Assembly (NCBI GenBank): GCA_017543335.1
Contig: JAFYGE010000060.1
Location: forward strand, 1-64,000
Length of the DNA stretch: 64,000 bases
Direction of reading: 5' to 3'
From: Ruminococcus sp.
Lineage (GTDB): Bacteria > Bacillota > Clostridia > Oscillospirales > Ruminococcaceae
Shown here: positions 35,505-44,128 of the stretch, in pieces
How the letters are laid out: every line of letters begins with the position of its first letter
Numbering within the stretch: position 1 is the first letter of the stretch
Program-made: the position numbers and the translations under genes
The notes under the pieces: model-generated
What the model was told of the DNA's origin: nothing
Database searches by the model: none
The model's input: only the letters and a program-made list of their open reading frames with translations

Positions 35505-36677
35505 ATGAATATACAGTCTATTGTAATTACCAACTGTATAGGTTTTGCAATGCTGGCAGTCCTTTTCATAAGCAGTCATCTTGTACGTCAAAGACATGGC
35601 GTTAGTGACAAGCTATTTACATTAATGATGTCGCTTACAGCCGGAAGCTGTGCAGTGGAAGCGTTAGGTTTTTTTATTGACGGCAGATCATTCAGAGGCT
35701 GCGAAGAACTTTCAATATTGACAAATTCCTATCTATATGCAGCAAATATGACAGTGTCTTTTGTATGGTGTATTTATGTTGATCTCAGATTATATCAGGA
35801 TGAGTCAAGGATAAAAAAGTACTATCCGTTTATTGGCATCCCAGCATTTTTGGCAATCCTTACGCTGGTACCGAATGCATGGTTAAGATTTCTTTTCTAT
35901 ATCGATGAAAATAACCTTTACAGACGTGCCCCGATAGGTTATACTTTTTATGTAATAACGCTTGGCTATCTGATATTCTCAACTTTCCTGACATTGCGAT
36001 ATACACATAAATATGGAAAGATACACTTTTTCCCGATAGGGATGTTCCTTACACCTATCTTTGCAGGCATCACTATACAGATGCTTGTATACGGAATATC
36101 CATAGCGTGGACTTCTGCGGCTCTCGGACTTGTGGGCATACACATGAGTCTGCAAAACGAGCTTTCTTATATTGACTCGCTTACAAAACTCTACAACCGA
36201 AATTATCTCGATCATGTTATAAGAATAATCAAACGTAATTCGGCTAATCTTGGCGGACTTATGATAGACCTTGATTTCTTCAAGACCATTAACGATGATT
36301 TCGGACATTCCGTAGGTGATGAGGCTCTTGTTGATACAGCAAAGCTAATAAAGCGTGCAACACCTTCAAAGTCCGTAACGATACGTTTTGCCGGAGATGA
36401 ATTCATAGTTCTTATGTTTATCGAAAGCGAACAGGAGATACTTGATACTATAGAGAATATCCGAAAAGAATTGGAATTATTTAATTCCAAGAAGGAAAGA
36501 GTTTATGAATTGTCATTTTCTATAGGTTACAGTATTCTTAGTGACGGTAGTTCTGTGGATTCATTCTTGAATAAAATGGACGAAAATATGTACGTTGAAA
36601 AGCGTCAGAAACACACAAGAACTGCCGAAAAAAGTTTCATTCAAAAAAATCTGAAAAAAATTTTGAAAAACGCTTGA
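35505..36677 (+). CDS. Membrane diguanylate cyclase (AGDEF variant)
   Basis: 390 aa from ATG 35505 (CGGAGGA upstream). Seven membrane helices in residues 5-215 form the sensor, then a GGDEF domain (225-375): DSLTKLYNRNYLD, LMIDLDFFKTIND, GHSVGDEAL and FAGDEFIVL. The active-site loop reads AGDEF rather than GGDEF, a tolerated substitution in known cyclases. No RxxD inhibitory site is seen five residues upstream (the residues there are TIRF). It probably makes c-di-GMP from two GTP. Its stop codon lies inside the -35 box of the tRNA-Leu promoter. Confidence 0.92.
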   Translation: MNIQSIVITNCIGFAMLAVLFISSHLVRQRHGVSDKLFTLMMSLTAGSCAVEALGFFIDGRSFRGCEELSILTNSYLYAANMTVSFVWCIYVDLRLYQDESRIKKYYPFIGIPAFLAILTLVPNAWLRFLFYIDENNLYRRAPIGYTFYVITLGYLIFSTFLTLRYTHKYGKIHFFPIGMFLTPIFAGITIQMLVYGISIAWTSAALGLVGIHMSLQNELSYIDSLTKLYNRNYLDHVIRIIKRNSANLGGLMIDLDFFKTINDDFGHSVGDEALVDTAKLIKRATPSKSVTIRFAGDEFIVLMFIESEQEILDTIENIRKELELFNSKKERVYELSFSIGYSILSDGSSVDSFLNKMDENMYVEKRQKHTRTAEKSFIQKNLKKILKNA

Positions 36678-36702
36678 CAAATCAGAATTTATCTGATATA
36701 AT
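36674..36702 (+). promoter_or_regulatory. Sigma-A promoter of tRNA-Leu
   Basis: TTGACA, 17-bp spacer, TATAAT, perfect in both boxes, about 40 bp before the tRNA. The TGA stop of the GGDEF gene is part of the -35 box. Confidence 0.88.
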
Positions 36703-36742
36703 ATTAAAGCAGTCGGGTGATACGAAACATTGACTGCTTAAT

Positions 36743-36827
36743 GCGAGTGTGCTGGAATAGGCAGACAGGCACGTTTGAGGGGCGTGTGTCGAGAGACGTA
36801 TGGGTTCAAGTCCCATTACTCGCACCA
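36743..36827 (+). tRNA. tRNA-Leu (anticodon GAG)
   Basis: 85-nt class II tRNA with long variable arm. Acceptor GCGAGTG/TACTCGC, discriminator A and encoded CCA. Anticodon stem CACGT/GCGTG with loop TTGAGGG gives GAG. The variable arm is GTGTCGAGAGACGT and the T-loop has GGTTCAAGTCC. Confidence 0.95.
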
Positions 36828-36830
36828 AGG

Positions 36831-36857
36831 AACTCCACATTTATGTGGAGTTTTTTG
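36831..36857 (+). terminator. Terminator of tRNA-Leu
   Basis: Stem AACTCCACAT/ATGTGGAGTT followed by TTTTGTTTT, three bases after the tRNA CCA. Confidence 0.9.
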
Positions 36858-36876
36858 TTTTATGTATATAAAAATT

Positions 36877-36912
36877 AAGTCCGGAAGTATTTTTACTTCC
36901 GGACTTTTTATT
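36877..36912. terminator. Bidirectional hairpin terminator, tadA side
   Basis: Perfect 13-bp stem AAGTCCGGAAGTA/TACTTCCGGACTT with loop TTTT. Plus side TTTATT, minus side AATTTTTATA. It overlaps the tadA stop region and ends that operon. Confidence 0.8.
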
Positions 36913-37378
36913 CCTGTTTTTTTCTTTTTTTTCGAGCTCTGAGGTCTTTGAAAAAAGCTGAGAGCATTTCTGAGCACTCTTCCTCCATAACTCCGCCGAT
37001 AACTTCCGGCTTGTAGTTGTAAGGAAGCTCGAACATCTTCTGCACTGATACTGCTGACCCGCTTTTATAATCATAAGCTCCGAAATATACGTTGTCTATG
37101 CGAGAGTTGATTATCGCACCACAGCACATAGGACATGGTTCAAGAGTCACATACATAGCACAATCCGGCAGTCTCCATCCGCCAAGCTTTTTGCAAGCCG
37201 AGTCTATAGCCATAATTTCAGCATGAGCAAGAGCATTCTTTGCTTGCTCTCTCATGTTTCTTCCCTCACCGACGATCTCTCCGGTGCTTTTTTTTACCAC
37301 TACCGCTCCGACCGGGACTTCTCCTTCATTATAAGCGTCACGGGCGAGTTCAAGAGCACGCTGCATATACTTATCCAT
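36908..37378 (-). CDS. tadA: tRNA-specific adenosine deaminase
   Basis: 156 aa. Zinc site and catalytic Glu in NALAHAEIMAI, and PCPMCCGAI, as in TadA, which converts A34 to inosine in tRNA-Arg(ACG). The C-terminal basic tail (RARKKRKKQE) could aid RNA binding. It follows the degenerate CPBP gene by 9 bp with AAGGAG before its ATG, so the two are co-transcribed. Confidence 0.95.
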   Translation of the reverse strand: MDKYMQRALELARDAYNEGEVPVGAVVVKKSTGEIVGEGRNMREQAKNALAHAEIMAIDSACKKLGGWRLPDCAMYVTLEPCPMCCGAIINSRIDNVYFGAYDYKSGSAVSVQKMFELPYNYKPEVIGGVMEEECSEMLSAFFKDLRARKKRKKQE

Positions 37379-37387
37379 AGAAGCTCC

Positions 37388-38554
37388 TTAAAAAGCGATC
37401 CTTACCAAAGCCTGTATAAAGCAGACTCCGGCAACAGCGGTAAATGGCGACATTCTTAAAGCGTAAGCAAAACGGTTTGAAGCTCTTACTTCTGAGCTAT
37501 AGTCTGCAAGCACTTTCTTGTCCTTACGACCTTTAGATAACTGTATCGATGCTGTTAAGACTACACCTGTAATGAATACAGCTATCATGAAGAAGTTCCT
37601 GTGCAGAACCATTTCAGGGGAATTTTCTCCCTGAAGTATTACCAGCGTGAATTGGTAAAGCTTATAAATTATTCGGACAAAGAATGCAGAAACTATAGTT
37701 CCGCTTCTCAGCATTCCTACAGAAGCGACTATTGATATAAGTACTTCTGCCGGTATTTCGTATAGATCTCCCATTAGCAGTGCGGCGACGATAGAGGTCA
37801 TGATAATAGCAAAACGGTCGCCAAACTGTCTTAGTGCACCGAATATAGCACCTCTTAGCAAAACCTCGGTAAGTACAGCAAAGATAAGTACTTCAAAGAT
37901 GATATAAACAACGAATTCGCCCTGACCCCATACTGAAACATCAGCATCGATAGTTTTGAAGTAGTTGTATATATCCTTTGTGTCGCTTGAATACGCTGAA
38001 GGCAGACAAACGATAGTGCAAACTACCAGTGCCATACCTATGCTGGAAAGTATCTCAAGAGAATCATTGACAGTACTCATGAATTCGACTCGTAAAGGCA
38101 TTTTCATTTTTTTATGCAGGTAAATCGACGGAGCAATAAGCGAGATACAGCTTATGCTCAGTATTACTGCGACTATCTCAGCAGAGCCTCCATAAACGGA
38201 TGGGCTGAAAAGATTGGTATGTATGTCAAATCCGATAAGGTCAAGAAGAGCAATAATGGACGTTCCTATTATTTTTTCGATAACAATATATATCAGCATT
38301 GCGTATCCTATACGCCGCATGATATGTCTTAAAGCGGAACGTTCGGCATCCTTCAGGGATTTATTTTCAAATCCACGGCTGTCATTGTAAATGCGTTCAC
38401 GAGTGTTTGTTTCAAATTTGAAACCACATGAATTGTTCTTTTGCTTTCTCCATTTCCGGAACAGATCATTATATTCTTTACGCTGTACAGTAGGGTCGAG
38501 GTCTTCAATTACGTTTATAACGGCATTGTTTTCGGTTTTTACTTTATCGCTCAC
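37388..38554 (-). CDS. CPBP-like membrane protein lacking catalytic residues
   Basis: 388 aa from a GTG start with GGAGG seven bases upstream. A cytoplasmic N-terminus of about 95 charged residues is followed by about eight membrane helices. The topology and the segment LTEVLLRGAIFGALRQF match the first CPBP motif, but EExxxR is reduced to TExxxR. The second motif (LLMGDLYE) has no His and the third (FFVRIIYKL) lacks HxxxN. I infer a non-proteolytic family member. Operon with tadA. Confidence 0.8.
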   Translation of the reverse strand: MSDKVKTENNAVINVIEDLDPTVQRKEYNDLFRKWRKQKNNSCGFKFETNTRERIYNDSRGFENKSLKDAERSALRHIMRRIGYAMLIYIVIEKIIGTSIIALLDLIGFDIHTNLFSPSVYGGSAEIVAVILSISCISLIAPSIYLHKKMKMPLRVEFMSTVNDSLEILSSIGMALVVCTIVCLPSAYSSDTKDIYNYFKTIDADVSVWGQGEFVVYIIFEVLIFAVLTEVLLRGAIFGALRQFGDRFAIIMTSIVAALLMGDLYEIPAEVLISIVASVGMLRSGTIVSAFFVRIIYKLYQFTLVILQGENSPEMVLHRNFFMIAVFITGVVLTASIQLSKGRKDKKVLADYSSEVRASNRFAYALRMSPFTAVAGVCFIQALVRIAF

Positions 38555-38851
38555 TCCGACACCTCCGTTCTTAATATAATAATATTATACACTTGTCACT
38601 AAAATAAGTCAATAAAAAGCATAAAACATATAAATATACTATTATATAGTATAATAATACCATATATCTGCAAAAACTGGATTAATAGTCGGGCAACATT
38701 TTCTTAATATTATATTAATAAAAATTATAGTTTAATTATAACGGCCGCCGGACCTATGTGACGACTGTGTGAATGTCAAGCTTTTTCTGCTGTTTTTTTC
38801 TTTCTACAGCCTTTCAAATTTGTTGGAAATGCTTATTTATACGGCTGTTTC
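38555..38851. other. AT-rich intergenic region, no gene seen
   Basis: Divergent spacer between the CPBP-like gene and the sulfatase-family gene. Mostly A/T with short GC patch GGCCGCCGG (38742-38750). No convincing open frame. A possible minus-strand -10 lies near 38575-38590. Otherwise nothing recognised. Confidence 0.5.
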
Positions 38852-38880
38852 TTGACATTATATTGCTGCTGTGGTACAAT
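38852..38880 (+). promoter_or_regulatory. Sigma-A promoter of the glycerol-phosphate-type operon
   Basis: TTGACA, 17-bp spacer, TACAAT, about 50 bp before the first start codon of the three-gene operon. Confidence 0.85.
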
Positions 38881-38929
38881 GTAAATTGCATGATTATAGG
38901 CATATAACAATTCTTTATGAGGGTAAAAA

Positions 38930-40747
38930 ATGGATAAAAAAGAGAAAAAAAACGAAAGTTCCGGAAAAACTACAGATATTCAGACTAAAAAGAATTCACG
39001 CTTCAATAAGAAAAATGAACTGACGATAATACTTCTCAGCATTACTTTCAGTTTCACTATTTTCTTCTTTTCACCGATAGATATATTCCTCGGTAATCAA
39101 AGAGACTTTGTAGTCAGCTTTGGTCATGTGGCGGTCCCTATGCTGCTGACCTCACTTGCTTTTTCAGCAGTACTTATTCTATTGATGAATCTTTTCCTGC
39201 TGATACACCAAAAAGCTTATACCGTTATTTCAAGGCTGTTCTTTGGTATTCTCCTTGCAGGATATGTACAATCACTGCTGCTAAACAGCAAAATGACCGC
39301 TGTAACAGGTGACGATGCAAGCTATAAGGATAATAAGTCATCAGTAATATTTAACCTTGTACTGTTGTCGTTCATAGCTCTTGTGCCTTTGATACTGAGT
39401 ATGGTTTCATGGTTTGCAAAGAAGAACAAGTTCCTGCTGCTTCTTCACGATAAGGGTGTACCGTACCTTTGCGGACTTATATTTTTCATGCAGGCTGCCG
39501 GAATAGGCTCTTCAATACTTACTACTGATTTTGGAAAGTATAAGAAAATGTATACCTCATATCTCTCCTACGAACAGGGAATGTCACTTTCAAAGGACGA
39601 AAATGTGGTTGTATTTCTCACCGACAGACTCGATAGCTTCTGGATGGACAGAGTTATCAAGGAATATCCAGATGTAAAGGAAAAATTCGACGGATTTACT
39701 TTCTATCAGAATAATGTTTCACATAATACAAGTACTTTCCCGTCCGTACCTCAGATGCTCACAAACTCTTTCTATAAGGGAGAGGAATGGACAGAATACG
39801 TAAATAAGGCATGGGACGGAGATACCGTACCAAAAGTTCTTACCGAGAATGACTATAATGTAAATCTTCTCATCGATAACCTCACGACCTACAGCAGTAT
39901 TGCTCATCTTGAAGACCAGTGCATAAATATAAGCCACTGTGACCCTGAGGATGTAAAATTCAACTACTTAGGTGAAGGAGGTATCATCCCTTCAATGACT
40001 CAGCTTTCACTCGCCAAGCTCTCTCCGTATATGTGGAAGGGTGACCTCGTTACAGGTTTTGGTTCAAATCTGTCAGCTGACTTCATAAAGTACAATAAGA
40101 AATTCCCGGACATGATGCCAATGGCAATTGGCCCTGAGTCAGACATTAAGTATTTCGATTACATAAAAAGCAATGAGTTCAATGCTGATTCACCTAAAAA
40201 GACATTCACTTATGTCCACCTCAATGGTGCTCACGATACTGATGAAAGACTTGCAGCACTCTATGATGATTCAATTGACGTTGACCGCTGGGTGACTACA
40301 AGAGGAGATTTTGAGATACTTTTCTATTACTTCGATCAGCTCAAAAAGCTTGGCATCTATGACAATACAACTATTATTGTTCTTGGTGACCACGGCAGAG
40401 CTCCAGATGAAGTAGAGCGTGAAGGCAAGGAAGGTCTTGACGATCCTATAGTTACAGCTCTTCTTGTAAAGCCTGCAAATGCAGAGAGCGGGAAACTTAA
40501 ACTCGACGATAAGGCTGAACTTTCTCTCGATTTCTTCCCAGCAAGCGTTATAGAGTACGCAGGTATCGACCATAAGGATTTCGGTACTTCATTCAATGAT
40601 GTTATAGAAGGCGGTCTTCACCCTGACCGCTGGCTCCAGACCTATGAATGGGGCGGATACGGCAAGGTCATCTACAAGACCCTGTATAAAATTACAGGCG
40701 ATGCAAGAGATTTCGCAAACTGGGAACCTCAGCCAGAACATGAATAA
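38930..40747 (+). CDS. LtaS-like alkaline-phosphatase/sulfatase-superfamily membrane enzyme
   Basis: 605 aa. Cytoplasmic basic N-terminus, five membrane helices between residues 28 and 205, then an extracytoplasmic catalytic domain (about 220-590). Superfamily features: first metal-site strand VVVFLTDRLDS, a likely nucleophile Thr in NTSTFPSVP, YVHLNGAHDTDE, and the second metal site VLGDHGRAPDE. Topology equals that of lipoteichoic acid synthases and phosphoglycerol transferases, which move glycerol phosphate from phosphatidylglycerol. Co-transcription with a CDP-glycerol glycerophosphotransferase-like domain supports a glycerol-phosphate role. Exact reaction unknown. Confidence 0.82.
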   Translation: MDKKEKKNESSGKTTDIQTKKNSRFNKKNELTIILLSITFSFTIFFFSPIDIFLGNQRDFVVSFGHVAVPMLLTSLAFSAVLILLMNLFLLIHQKAYTVISRLFFGILLAGYVQSLLLNSKMTAVTGDDASYKDNKSSVIFNLVLLSFIALVPLILSMVSWFAKKNKFLLLLHDKGVPYLCGLIFFMQAAGIGSSILTTDFGKYKKMYTSYLSYEQGMSLSKDENVVVFLTDRLDSFWMDRVIKEYPDVKEKFDGFTFYQNNVSHNTSTFPSVPQMLTNSFYKGEEWTEYVNKAWDGDTVPKVLTENDYNVNLLIDNLTTYSSIAHLEDQCINISHCDPEDVKFNYLGEGGIIPSMTQLSLAKLSPYMWKGDLVTGFGSNLSADFIKYNKKFPDMMPMAIGPESDIKYFDYIKSNEFNADSPKKTFTYVHLNGAHDTDERLAALYDDSIDVDRWVTTRGDFEILFYYFDQLKKLGIYDNTTIIVLGDHGRAPDEVEREGKEGLDDPIVTALLVKPANAESGKLKLDDKAELSLDFFPASVIEYAGIDHKDFGTSFNDVIEGGLHPDRWLQTYEWGGYGKVIYKTLYKITGDARDFANWEPQPEHE

Positions 40748-40784
40748 TGAGGATTCTCTTATATAAAGAAAGGATATGATTTTT

Positions 40785-41039
40785 ATGTTTACTTCAACAG
40801 CAGCAATGTACATTGATCCGGCAACAACAAGCTACATCATCCAGATAGGTGCAGGTGTAGTTATCGCTCTTGGTACTGTTATCGGTATCTTCTGGAGCAA
40901 GATCAAACGTGTTTTCAAGAAAAAGAATGAGGACGAAACTCCGGCTCTCGATGCAGCAGAGATAAATGCTCTTCATGACGGTAAGAAGGACGTTGTCACA
41001 GCAGAAGACCTTCTTGCTGACGATGATGACGAGAAGTGA
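40785..41039 (+). CDS. Small single-pass membrane protein
   Basis: 84 aa from ATG 40785 (AAAGG 11 bases upstream); an ATG three codons earlier is too close to the ribosome site. MYIDPATTSY, then one helix (IIQIGAGVVIALGTVIGIFW), a basic KIKRVFKKK, and an acidic cytoplasmic tail ending DDDDEK. No known family name. Sandwiched between the sulfatase-family gene and the YidC fusion; a likely accessory subunit. Confidence 0.82.
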   Translation: MFTSTAAMYIDPATTSYIIQIGAGVVIALGTVIGIFWSKIKRVFKKKNEDETPALDAAEINALHDGKKDVVTAEDLLADDDDEK

Positions 41040-41060
41040 TAAAACAGGAGCGTCTGAAAT

Positions 41061-43094
41061 ATGTCAGTATTAGGTAATATACTCGGCTGGTTCATGGGTA
41101 TCATCTACAATGTGATACATAATTACGGTCTGAGTATAATCGTATTCACATTGTTCACTAAGTTCATCCTCTTTCCGCTCAGCCTTCTTACCCAGAAGAA
41201 TTCAATAAACATGGTAAGGCTCATGCCGGAGGAAAACGCACTCAAAATAAAGTATATAGACGATAAAGATAAACTCGCTGATGAGAGACTGGCTCTGTAT
41301 AAGAGATATAAGTACCATCCGATACTCGGAACAGTACCGCTTCTCATTCAGATACCGCTCGTACTCGGACTTGTTTACGTTATCTATCGTCCGCTTTCAT
41401 ATGTTTTGCAGATAGATGCAAGCGTTATCGATAATCTTCGTGACTGGCTCGTAAACGTTGTCGGAAGCTCGAAGAATGACGACAGCGTCTATCAGACAGA
41501 GATAATCAGACAGATAAAAGACGGTCTGAGACCAGCTTCTGATATTGCCGGAAGTAATGTAATCAAGGACATCTGTGACCTTGATACCCATTTCCTCGGA
41601 ATAGACCTCAGCCTTACTCCTTCAATAAAGAGTATGGACAGACTTCTTCTCATTCCGGTATTTTCCGGTCTGAGTGCATGGCTTCTCTGCTGGGTGCAGA
41701 ATAAGATAAACATTCTGCAAATGGCTCAGGGAAACGCAAATAAGGTCCTCACTACTATTTTCATGGTAGCATTCTCGACATACTTTGCTTTCCTCGTACC
41801 AACAGGTGTAGGTCTTTACTGGATATTCGGAAACCTTTTCGCTATCCCGATGATGTACCTTACAAACCTTTGTATGCCTCCAAAGAAGTATATCGATTAC
41901 GATTACCTCAAGAAGATGCAGGAACAGCGTATAGAGAAGGAAAAAGAGCACAAGATACACAGTGCCCGTGAAAAGGAAGATTACAAGAAGTTCTTCTCAG
42001 TTGAGAAGATGCAGCTCATGTTCTACTCAGAGCAGAGCGGTTTCTATAAGTACTACGCAGGTATGATAGATTATATCTGTGAGCACTCTGATATCGATAT
42101 CCACTACGTTACAAGTGACCCTGAGGATATCATATTCAAAGACCCAAGACCTCAGATAAAGCCTTATTACATAGGCTCTGACAAGCACCTCATACCGCTT
42201 TTCATGAAGCTTGACTGTGATATGTGCGTAACTACTGTACCTGACCTTGAAAAGTATCATCTGAAACGTTCAAGAGTAAGAAAGGATATAGAATATGTCT
42301 ACGCTTTCCACGGTATGGGAAGTACAGCTCTTACTCTCAGAAAGGGAGCTCTTGATTGGTACGATACTGTATTTGCTGTAGGTGTTGACTGCGTTAACGA
42401 GCTGAGAGATTCTGAGGAGCTTTATAAAACTCCAAAGAAGCGTCTTGTTGAGACAGGTTATCCGCTTATAGATGAGATGATAGAAAAGTATGAGAGTACA
42501 GAACATCCTGAAAATAAAGTACCTAAGATACTTATTGCTCCTTCATGGCAGCCGGATAATATCATCGATTCTTGTATTGACGGACTCCTTGAGGCTCTTT
42601 CTAAGACCGATTATGATATAATCGTGCGTCCGCATCCTCAGCAGGTAAGACACCAGCCTGAAAAGTTTGAGGTAATGAAAGAGAAGTTCGCAGGAAGCTC
42701 AAATATCGAGATACAGACCGACTTCTCATCCAACAATCCTGTTATGGAGTCGGATATACTCATTACAGACTGGTCTGATATAAGCTGGGAGTTTGCTTTT
42801 GTTACAAAGCGTCCTGTGCTGTTTATAAATACTCCGATGAAGGTAATGAATACTGAGTGGGAGAAGATAAAGACCAAGCCTATCAATATCACTCTCAGAA
42901 GCGTCATAGGACGTGAAGTTGAGCCGGATAAGATAGATACAGTTAATGATGTTATCGCTGAGATGCTCGCAAATAAAGAGCAGTACCGTGAGACTATCAC
43001 GAATACTTTCCATGAGCACGTATTCAATGTCGGTAAGAGCCGTCAGCTTTGCGGTAAATATATCGTTAAGTCACTTGGCGGTAAGAAAAAGTAA
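41061..43094 (+). CDS. YidC/Oxa1 insertase domain fused to CDP-glycerol glycerophosphotransferase domain
   Basis: 677 aa. Residues 1-280: YidC/Oxa1 core with five membrane helices, FTLFTKFILFPLSLLTQK (Lys where bacterial YidC has the groove Arg), the cytoplasmic helical hairpin (RLMPEENALKIKYIDD, RYKYHPILGTVPLLIQIPLV), and PTGVGLYWIFGNLFAIP. A charged helical linker (about 285-320) leads to a soluble domain (320-665) with TagB/TagF features: VYAFHGMGSTALTLRKGA, AVGVDCVNEL, ETGYPLID, ILIAPSWQPDN, DIIVRPHPQQ and LITDWSDISWEFAF. That domain transfers glycerol phosphate from CDP-glycerol. The reading frame is continuous with no sign of assembly error. The membrane half may anchor the transferase or present its acceptor. 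Confidence 0.9.
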   Translation: MSVLGNILGWFMGIIYNVIHNYGLSIIVFTLFTKFILFPLSLLTQKNSINMVRLMPEENALKIKYIDDKDKLADERLALYKRYKYHPILGTVPLLIQIPLVLGLVYVIYRPLSYVLQIDASVIDNLRDWLVNVVGSSKNDDSVYQTEIIRQIKDGLRPASDIAGSNVIKDICDLDTHFLGIDLSLTPSIKSMDRLLLIPVFSGLSAWLLCWVQNKINILQMAQGNANKVLTTIFMVAFSTYFAFLVPTGVGLYWIFGNLFAIPMMYLTNLCMPPKKYIDYDYLKKMQEQRIEKEKEHKIHSAREKEDYKKFFSVEKMQLMFYSEQSGFYKYYAGMIDYICEHSDIDIHYVTSDPEDIIFKDPRPQIKPYYIGSDKHLIPLFMKLDCDMCVTTVPDLEKYHLKRSRVRKDIEYVYAFHGMGSTALTLRKGALDWYDTVFAVGVDCVNELRDSEELYKTPKKRLVETGYPLIDEMIEKYESTEHPENKVPKILIAPSWQPDNIIDSCIDGLLEALSKTDYDIIVRPHPQQVRHQPEKFEVMKEKFAGSSNIEIQTDFSSNNPVMESDILITDWSDISWEFAFVTKRPVLFINTPMKVMNTEWEKIKTKPINITLRSVIGREVEPDKIDTVNDVIAEMLANKEQYRETITNTFHEHVFNVGKSRQLCGKYIVKSLGGKKK

Positions 43095-43140
43095 TTATTT
43101 AGAAACCGGCGAAGCCGGACATAATATTGTCGTATAAAAA

Positions 43141-43172
43141 ATTATCCCCTTCCATTCGGAAGGGGATAATAA
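43141..43172. terminator. Bidirectional terminator between fusion gene and biosynthetic operon
   Basis: Perfect 13-bp stem ATTATCCCCTTCC/GGAAGGGGATAAT, loop ATTC. The minus side is followed by TTTTTATACG, so it ends the biosynthetic operon. A small CCGGC-GAA-GCCGG hairpin lies 30 bp to the left. Confidence 0.88.
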
Positions 43173-43173
43173 T

Positions 43174-43872
43174 TTATATGCCAAGTTTATATTTTATTAT
43201 ACTACAAATTTCTTCTTTATGCTGATTGAAATAGAAGTGACCTCCGCTCATAGGGATAACGTCGCAGCTGCCATTTGTAAAGCGATTCCAGCTTTTCATA
43301 TCAACTGACTGCATGAGTACGTCCTCAGTACCGTAAATGACCGTAATATCGCAGTCAAACCGTACATCATCCGGAGAAGCTGTGTAATTTTCAGCCATAC
43401 GCACATCGGTACAAAGAGTTTGGTTGAGTATCTTAGTAAGCTCCTCGTCCTTAGTGACCGGACTTGTTGCCAGCGAATTAGCAGCAAAAAACTCGACTAT
43501 CTCATCGTCGGACGCATTAGCGGCATTATCGAAGCAATGCACATTTTCATCCGGCGGATTCTTTCCCGAAAGGAATATGTGACACGGCATACCCATGCCC
43601 TTTTCTTTAAGCTGACGCACAAGCTCCGTTGTGAGGACAGTTCCCATACTGTGACCAAATACAGCAAATTGACCGTCCTGCATAAGCTCTCCGTGTTTCT
43701 GTATGAGGTCAGCCACGCAGGACTGCACATCTGTCAGCATAGGCTCAGAGGAGCGTGTAAAGCGTCCTGACAGCTCCATAGGAACGACAGTCAAATCTTT
43801 TGGCAGAAAGCGTTTGAACGAGCTGTAGCTCTTTGCAGAGCCTCCGGCGTGCGGAAGAAAGAAGAGCACCAT
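43174..43872 (-). CDS. Type II thioesterase (GrsT-like)
   Basis: About 232 aa from ATG 43872; a TTG at 43884 with AAGGG eight bases upstream is an equally good start. Alpha/beta hydrolase of the external thioesterase family: LFFLPHAGGSAKSY, nucleophile Ser in FGHSMGT, FLSGKNPP, acid residue near VIYGTEDVL and His in SGGHFYFNQ. Such enzymes clear misprimed or stalled acyl groups from carrier proteins of polyketide or peptide synthases. Last gene of the operon, directly after an acyl carrier protein. Confidence 0.92.
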   Translation of the reverse strand: MVLFFLPHAGGSAKSYSSFKRFLPKDLTVVPMELSGRFTRSSEPMLTDVQSCVADLIQKHGELMQDGQFAVFGHSMGTVLTTELVRQLKEKGMGMPCHIFLSGKNPPDENVHCFDNAANASDDEIVEFFAANSLATSPVTKDEELTKILNQTLCTDVRMAENYTASPDDVRFDCDITVIYGTEDVLMQSVDMKSWNRFTNGSCDVIPMSGGHFYFNQHKEEICSIIKYKLGI

Positions 43873-43873
43873 A

Positions 43874-44128
43874 TTATTCTTCAAAAGGAGTACCCTTTTC
43901 GTTGAGAAGGTCGAATATCTCTCCGACCAGACTTATTGAAGCCACGAGCGAAAGAGGGATATTGAGCTTGTACTTCTCAGTTATCTGTGAGCCAAGTCCG
44001 AAGAGTCCGAGAGAATCAAGGTAGAGGTCGTCATATACATCTGTTTCTCTAGTTATTTCGGAAGCGTCAACGCCGACATAATCTGATATGTCCTGAACAA
44101 ATTCGTCAAAATTAAGATTATTCATCAT
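43874..44128 (-). CDS. Acyl carrier protein 2
   Basis: 84 aa. Helical carrier fold with the phosphopantetheine serine in DLYLDSLGLFGLG. It starts at the ATGATG overlapping the ligase stop. Adjacency to the AMP-forming ligase suggests it receives the starter acyl group. Confidence 0.92.
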   Translation of the reverse strand: MMNNLNFDEFVQDISDYVGVDASEITRETDVYDDLYLDSLGLFGLGSQITEKYKLNIPLSLVASISLVGEIFDLLNEKGTPFEE

